Source of the DNA: Brienomyrus brachyistius
Taxonomy: Eukaryota > Chordata > Actinopteri > Osteoglossiformes > Mormyridae
Assembly: GCF_023856365.1 (NCBI RefSeq)
Contig: NW_026042768.1
Location: 1 to 64,000, forward strand
Direction: 5' to 3'
DNA length: 64,000 nt
Shown one piece after another: positions 59,000 through 64,000 of this stretch (position 1 is its first letter; every line of letters starts with the position of its first letter). The notes below the pieces were generated by a model. It was not told where the DNA came from. It made no database searches and saw only the letters and a list, made by a program, of their open reading frames with translations. The translations under genes and the position numbers were made by a program.

Positions 59000-59795
59000 C
59001 GCCATAGTAGGTTAACAACATCTGAGTTGGGTCTCTGGTGGTCAACTGCGGTGATACAACACGCATAATTGGACACACAGGTTCTTGCCTGAAAGCAGGA
59101 ATCAACTTCACAGACTAAATCAGTTTGATCACAATACATTAACATCCAATTAGGTTATTGTTGCATAACTAATTGATGTTTACAATTGAATAAGAAACAC
59201 AATTCATTTGGTTTGATTCCCGTTTAACCTTTTTGATTTATTTTAGGTTTTATTTCACCTTATGCTTTCATTCATTCCATCTCCCCCAACAAGGGGACTT
59301 GCATAGAAGTTCAACCACTATTAACAACAGTAAACCAGTTACGTACACAATCCCATCAGGAAGTCGTTTGGATGTGATCAGTTGAGCCCTTCGGGTGCTG
59401 GGTGCTTACCATTCGCTCTCTGTTGGTTGAGCTTGTCTGTGGCTCTGCTGTCACTGCTTGTGATCGTACAGTTTGTCAGAACCGAAGGGGAGTTCTCAGC
59501 AATTGGATGCCCAAAAGCGTGTCAGCCCGGCTACACCCACTGACTCATTACGGGCAAGGCTGACAGGTACCTCAGGCGGTCATTACAACTTTTGAGCAGG
59601 ACTTCGTTTAGGGTGAGTTCTGAGAACGGCCCTAGCTTGGACTCTCACTAGGGTGGGTGATACCTGAAGGCAATTTTGCCAGCCGATAAGCTCCACCTGG
59701 GTTGTCTCAGTTGTGCATACAGAATACGCCCTTCCAAGTTAACATTGCTGGGGATCGGGGGAGTGGAAGCCGGACTCAGGCTTGCTTGGCTGGGA
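59000..59795. other. Unassigned sequence after the satellite
   Basis: No gene. No repeat family recognised in 59386-59700. Confidence 0.4.
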
Positions 59796-59915
59796 GAATG
59801 ATTCCTGGTCTTAGAGGAATGTTTAATGAGGAGAGGTTAGCTGAGCTGAATCTGTTTAGCCTCGAGCAAAGGAGACTAAGGGGGGACATAATCCAGGTGT
59901 TAAATCTGGTCATTG
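59796..59915 (+). pseudogene. Short CR1/L2-like LINE scrap
   Basis: RMIPGLRGMFNEERLAELNL matches 54240-54350 closely. It is joined directly to the direct repeat at 59900. Confidence 0.75.
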
Positions 59916-59997
59916 CATTACATTTTTTTTGTATCCACTCCTTTATTTCGTGTTTATTGTTTGTTAGGTGTAATGTCTGTCTTATGTTAGTTATATC
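59900..59997 (+). repeat. Direct repeat right of the satellite
   Basis: Partner of 55689-55792, about 4.2 kb downstream. Confidence 0.8.
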
Positions 59998-60133
59998 CAT
60001 CCATCCATTTTCCAAACTGCTTATCCTACTGGGTCGCGGGTGGTCCGGAACCTATCCCGGAATGTGGAATGGGCACGAGGCAGGGAACAATCCAGGATGG
60101 GGGGCAGCCCATCACAGGGCACACTCACACACA
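59998..60133 (-). mobile_element. tRNA-headed SINE, truncated
   Basis: ATCCATCCATCC tail through GGGCACACTCACACAC; head missing. Confidence 0.8.
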
Positions 60134-60531
60134 AATCGTGATTATATTATTGCACTATACTGTATAAATAAAAAGTAAACTTAATACCAGTTGTGGTAAT
60201 AAAGTGCACAGAGAGTAAGAGAGAGTAGGGTTTCACATAAACGTATGTTCATTAGCATTTAGTATTCTGATGGCTTTGGGGTTAGAAGCTCTTATTAAAT
60301 CTGGTTGTTCTGCAATGCATACTGCGGTAACGTTTACCAGAGGGCAGAAGTTCAAACATCTCATGTGCTAGGTGCGTGGGATCTTTTTTAAATATAATTA
60401 TGCATATGTAGAACTAGGGATATGATCCTGTTAAGTATGATAGTTCTGTCTCATTATTGCAGGATCGACATCCATAGTAACTGTGGTGATCTATCCATTT
60501 GTGTGCATGTCTGTGTGTGTGTGTGCGAGCG

Positions 60532-60793
60532 GGTATACCTATCCTACCCCATAGCGTGATAAATACCTGTTTTTTTTTTCCCTTATGGGGACCACGAAAC
60601 TGAAAACCAGGAAAACTCTATTTTATAAAAATCTGTGACTGCTGTGGAAAAACTAAAAATGCAAAACCTCTTTTATTTTGCTTGGTTACTTATGGTTATG
60701 GTTAGGGCAGGGTGGGGGTTAAGATTGTCATAGTTAGCGTTAGCATTTATCCAATAGAAGTCAATGAGCGGGCCCCATAAGGATAGGTATACC
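60532..60793. mobile_element. Short MITE with perfect 14-bp inverted ends
   Basis: GGTATACCTATCCT and AGGATAGGTATACC are exact inverses 262 bp apart. It is flanked by GT-rich runs. No ORF. Confidence 0.8.
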
Positions 60794-60875
60794 CTATGTG
60801 TGTGCATGTGTGTGTTTGTCCCATATTGCCTGGGCTTCAGGATACCTCATAACCCGGAACTTCATCAGAAGTAGT

Positions 60876-60932
60876 TAGAAAATGGATGAATGGATGGATG
60901 GATGGATGGATGGATGGATGGATGGATGGACA
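60876..60932. repeat. (GGAT)n microsatellite
   Basis: Eleven or so GGAT/GAAT units after AGTTAGAAAATGGATG, the tail of a decayed SINE-like copy. Confidence 0.85.
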
Positions 60933-61119
60933 GATCAATAAAAGTACAGAACATCCATTTTACAAAGAACCATCAACACTAAATGTATGCACTGGTCATG
61001 CTCCTGGAAATTAAACTTCTTTTCTGAAAAGCAGCATGTTCATAAATTAGCTGCTGTTATACCTTGGGGGAACAAATGCAGATGAAATTGTAAAACAAAC
61101 TGCAGTGGCAAAACAGTTC

Positions 61120-61240
61120 TGGCTGCCTGTGCTGCCCTGCCTGCCCGCCCTCCTGCCCATTACGTCCTGCCTGTGCCACCCTCCTGCCTGCCCTCCTGCC
61201 TGTTTACGTCTTTCCTGTGTGCCCTGCTGCCAGTTATTCT
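61120..61240. repeat. CCTGCC-type low-complexity tract
   Basis: Imperfect repeats of CTGCCTGCC/CCTCCTGCC. Confidence 0.7.
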
Positions 61241-61317
61241 GTATTTACATCCGGACTTAACTAATTGAACCATATAAACCATATAAATCAGGACTTTGTT
61301 AACGTGACTTCTGACCT

Positions 61318-61515
61318 GTGGAGGATGGGCTCCCCCTTTCACTCTGGTTCCTCCAAAGGTTTCTTACTATGACTGAGTTTATCCTTGCCAATGTCGCTTT
61401 CTAATTTTTCAGGCTAGATCTTGCTCACTGGGACAATTGGGCAGGGACAAAGTAAAGTGCTTTGAGACAATGTAAGGCTATGAAAATGTACTATACAAAA
61501 TAAAGTGAATTGACT
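61318..61515 (+). repeat. Fish interspersed repeat fragment
   Basis: GGATGGGCTCCCCCTTTCAC, CTCCAAAGGTTTCTTACTA and AAAGTGCTTTGAGACAATG; same family as 51035-51150 and the inverse of 17730 onward. Confidence 0.65.
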
Positions 61516-63370
61516 TGAGTAATGTGGCACAAAGCAACCCTTCTTTGCCACAGGAAATGTCTGGTGCAATTTCTTTTTTAATTGTACATGTCAATTGCAT
61601 AATACCCTAAACTAATTCATTATTATTTCTATTATTATCATCATCATCAGTATTTCATTAGTATTCCATGGTATTTAGATTTTTCAGGAATCAGTGTGTG
61701 TACTGTATACTTTTTAATTTATTTGCACTATGTGTAGTGTCTCTGCAGCTGTATATACTTGCTGCATTATGCACAAGAACTTCCCTCAGGCATCAGTATA
61801 GTTAATCAAATGTAATATTTCTTGCTTGTTTATTAAGTTGTTTTAGGTATTTTGTGTGTTCCACTTAATTTAGTGTAATTAGTCCTAGTTGACTCAGGTT
61901 TAGTTAGATTTTTCCTTCTGTTGTTCCTCTGCATCATGCTACTGTCATAAAATTTCAATGTCTTACCTAACTTAAGAGTTTTGTGCATTGTGTTTTGGAG
62001 AGAAAGAAATCATTACTTTTTTTCTTTAGATTCATCCACTGATTCTATCACCTATGACACATTCCCCCTGAATATTTGTTTGTTTATTTATGTATTTGCT
62101 TGGGGGATGGAATTAACAAACAGAAATAACTGAATGAATCAGGGTAGTGAAAAACATTTATAAACTTATCATTTTGGTATTGGTACGATCCTGTTCTGGT
62201 TAGTTAGCCGAGGGAGTAAATCATCCGGAGTTTCATCTCTCAATCTTCTCCTACACCCACTCAGCATCACAGTATGGACTCCCCAATGCAACTGATCTGC
62301 ACGTATTTGTACTCTGGGAGGAAATTGAAGCCCCCATAGGAAAAACTCAAAGCCTACAGACATATGCACAAAACCAGGGGACATGCTCAGTTCTGCAGGC
62401 CTGGAAGTGTGAGAGAAGGCTATTTATTGAGTTTCCCCTCTGCCCCTGGTAAAGATGAAACATGCACAAGTCATTAAACACACATATACTTACATGAAAG
62501 TCTGACTGATACTGGAGCTTCCAGTGCCCGTAAACCAGGTACTGGGGTACTCCATTTCCTTCTTGATAATTAGCGCCATTGAAAAAAAAACGGTGCCTTT
62601 CCTAATATTAACTGACTCTCAGACAAATGTACTGCTTGAAGACCCTGCCACTATTCGCATTTTCCAGCAGGAGTCACAAATCTTCATTGCATTCAGTTTA
62701 TTCTCAGATGAGCTCATGCATGTTTCTATGTGCATCTTTACACTTAAACAAATACAGCTAACCTCTGTTGTTATATTCCATATATATTTGTCGTGACTGG
62801 CCTTTTTTCTCAAATGATGGATTTCTGAAACTAAAACTGACAGTATTCTAAAATATTTATATTGCCACATCATCGACACATGTTCTAATATGACATAGCA
62901 TTCCCCTGGACCATAGTGCGACTTAGAGACAAGATATAACATGCCCTTCACGGTAAAACACTAGATAGGTGCAACACTTAATGTCAACGTTGTCAATGTC
63001 AATGTTGACTTAATGTCAACGTTAAATTCATGGATTCGCAAATTAAGTAACACGGTTACAGTACAAAAACGAGCAGAGCTGTGTATGGCATGACTATCTC
63101 GCGGCGGCGACAAAATATGCTTATCCTTCTAATTATTCAGAAGAAAATATATTTGCAAGCACAGCCGTTCACGGCTTCCGTACAAAAAGCTGTCACTACG
63201 CTACAGGAAGAATACACGACCAATATAGGATTTACACAAGTCTGCTTCTTTTGTTTTATTTAGTAACAACTTTCACAAAAATTGACAGCAATACTGCTAA
63301 AAGTGCAGATCTGTTGCCAAATTAAATAAACAAAGAAATTAATCATAAAAATATTCAAAGTATATACAGC
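61516..63370. other. No gene seen
   Basis: AT-rich. Short AATGTCAACGTT motifs repeat near 62981-63024. Frames at 62524, 62619 and 63081 have no recognised domain. Confidence 0.45.
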
Positions 63371-63514
63371 CAGGGGCGCCGCTAGCAATTTTGGGCCCTA
63401 TGACAAAATATGAGGTTGGGCCCCCCTATCACACCCATTCAGATCTCTGGGGGCCCCTAAAGGGCGTGGGCCCTTAGAATTGTCCCAACTTTCCCCCCCT
63501 TAGCGGCGCCCCTG
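63371..63514. mobile_element. Small hAT-type MITE with exact 8-bp target duplication
   Basis: Ends CAGGGGCGCCGCTAGC and TTAGCGGCGCCCCTG are inverted. TATACAGC flanks both sides (63363-63370 and 63515-63522). The interior is rich in GGGCCC. Confidence 0.88.
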
Positions 63515-64000
63515 TATACAGCTAACCATTTCCAATCGAAAAGTACATACAAGTCTCCAATATAAGTTATACAATGGAGCGCAGATAAAACTTTTAAATA
63601 GTAATTAACCAAACTATATAAAGAATACAAGTTTGAATACAGGTAATTTGTATAAATTTTACTGTGTTCAGACTGAAAAATCAGCACCAGCCTTACACAC
63701 ATTGCAGTTCTGCTTTTTTCTTCTTTTAGCATAATTACCCGTTTCACGTTCACGAGGCAGAAGATCCCTGCAAATGTGAAAATTCACAAGTAACAGGCAC
63801 CATTAACCTCAAGCCATAACAGTCTGCTAGCCTGAACAATAGCAAACTCTATGTATTACCAATTATTACGCAGGTTGTCACTTTATCAAATCATGACTGT
63901 TACTAAGAAGTGGGAGTGAAACGCGTGTCACGAGATCTCGCGATATTACAACATGACGAGATTTCTCGTTGGAGCGAAAAGCCGTTTCACGAATGCGCTG

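Overview
This window is eukaryotic and almost certainly from a teleost fish. The evidence is a novel-immune-type-receptor-like V exon, typical fish LINE, Tc1, hAT and SINE families, spliced exons with GT/AG borders, and very low coding density. I cannot name the species. Nearly all of the sequence is repeats and decayed mobile elements. Most open frames in it are translations of repeats, not genes.

Layout. At 0.8-1.4 kb, minus strand, lie the first exons of an Ig V-set receptor with a germline J-like motif, whose remainder runs off the left edge. At 2-8 kb there are LINE scraps, a hAT MITE, a perfect 36-bp hairpin, a CpG-rich tandem duplication and a broken integrase-like transposase. At 9.3-12.2 kb is a long inverted repeat carrying SINEs. 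At 12.2-17.7 kb are a Ty3/Gypsy integrase scrap, a Tc1/mariner end, SINEs, a gag-like scrap and a LINE that has lost its RT core and was split by a small insertion. From 17,822 to about 36,369 a 9,280-bp block occurs twice in direct tandem with only three substitutions noticed. Each copy holds a SINE, a second SINE-like element, LINE remains, an intron-bearing hAT-like pseudogene with a MITE in an intron, a Tc1 end fused to an LTR-like piece, and a tRNA-like element. A further partial copy of the right end follows to about 37.14 kb.

At 37-42.5 kb there are another SINE, a decayed Gypsy pol end between two short direct repeats, a promoter-like region (two CCAAT boxes, a heat-shock-element-like palindrome, TATA) in front of a Lys-rich open frame that ends at a splice donor, and more DNA-transposon scraps. 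At 42.8-45.86 kb is a 13-unit tandem array of about 217-281 bp units with embedded TA tracts, ended by an internally deleted Tc1 transposon (45.87-47.04 kb) and a GC-rich element. At 49.0-53.4 kb, minus strand, is the best host gene candidate. It is a spliced cystatin-fold secreted protein with the chemerin (RARRES2) cysteine pattern, but it shows two frame problems. LINE pieces follow at 53.7-54.8 kb. At 56.88-58.98 kb is a 46-bp satellite with nested 7-mer (322 bp) and 22-mer (1,012 bp) higher-order repeats. The right end holds SINE, MITE and LINE scraps and a small hAT MITE.

The two host gene candidates, an Ig V-set receptor and a chemerin-like chemoattractant, would both act in immunity, but nothing in the sequence links them. 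The strongest structural signals are the near-identical 9.28-kb tandem duplication and the higher-order satellite.
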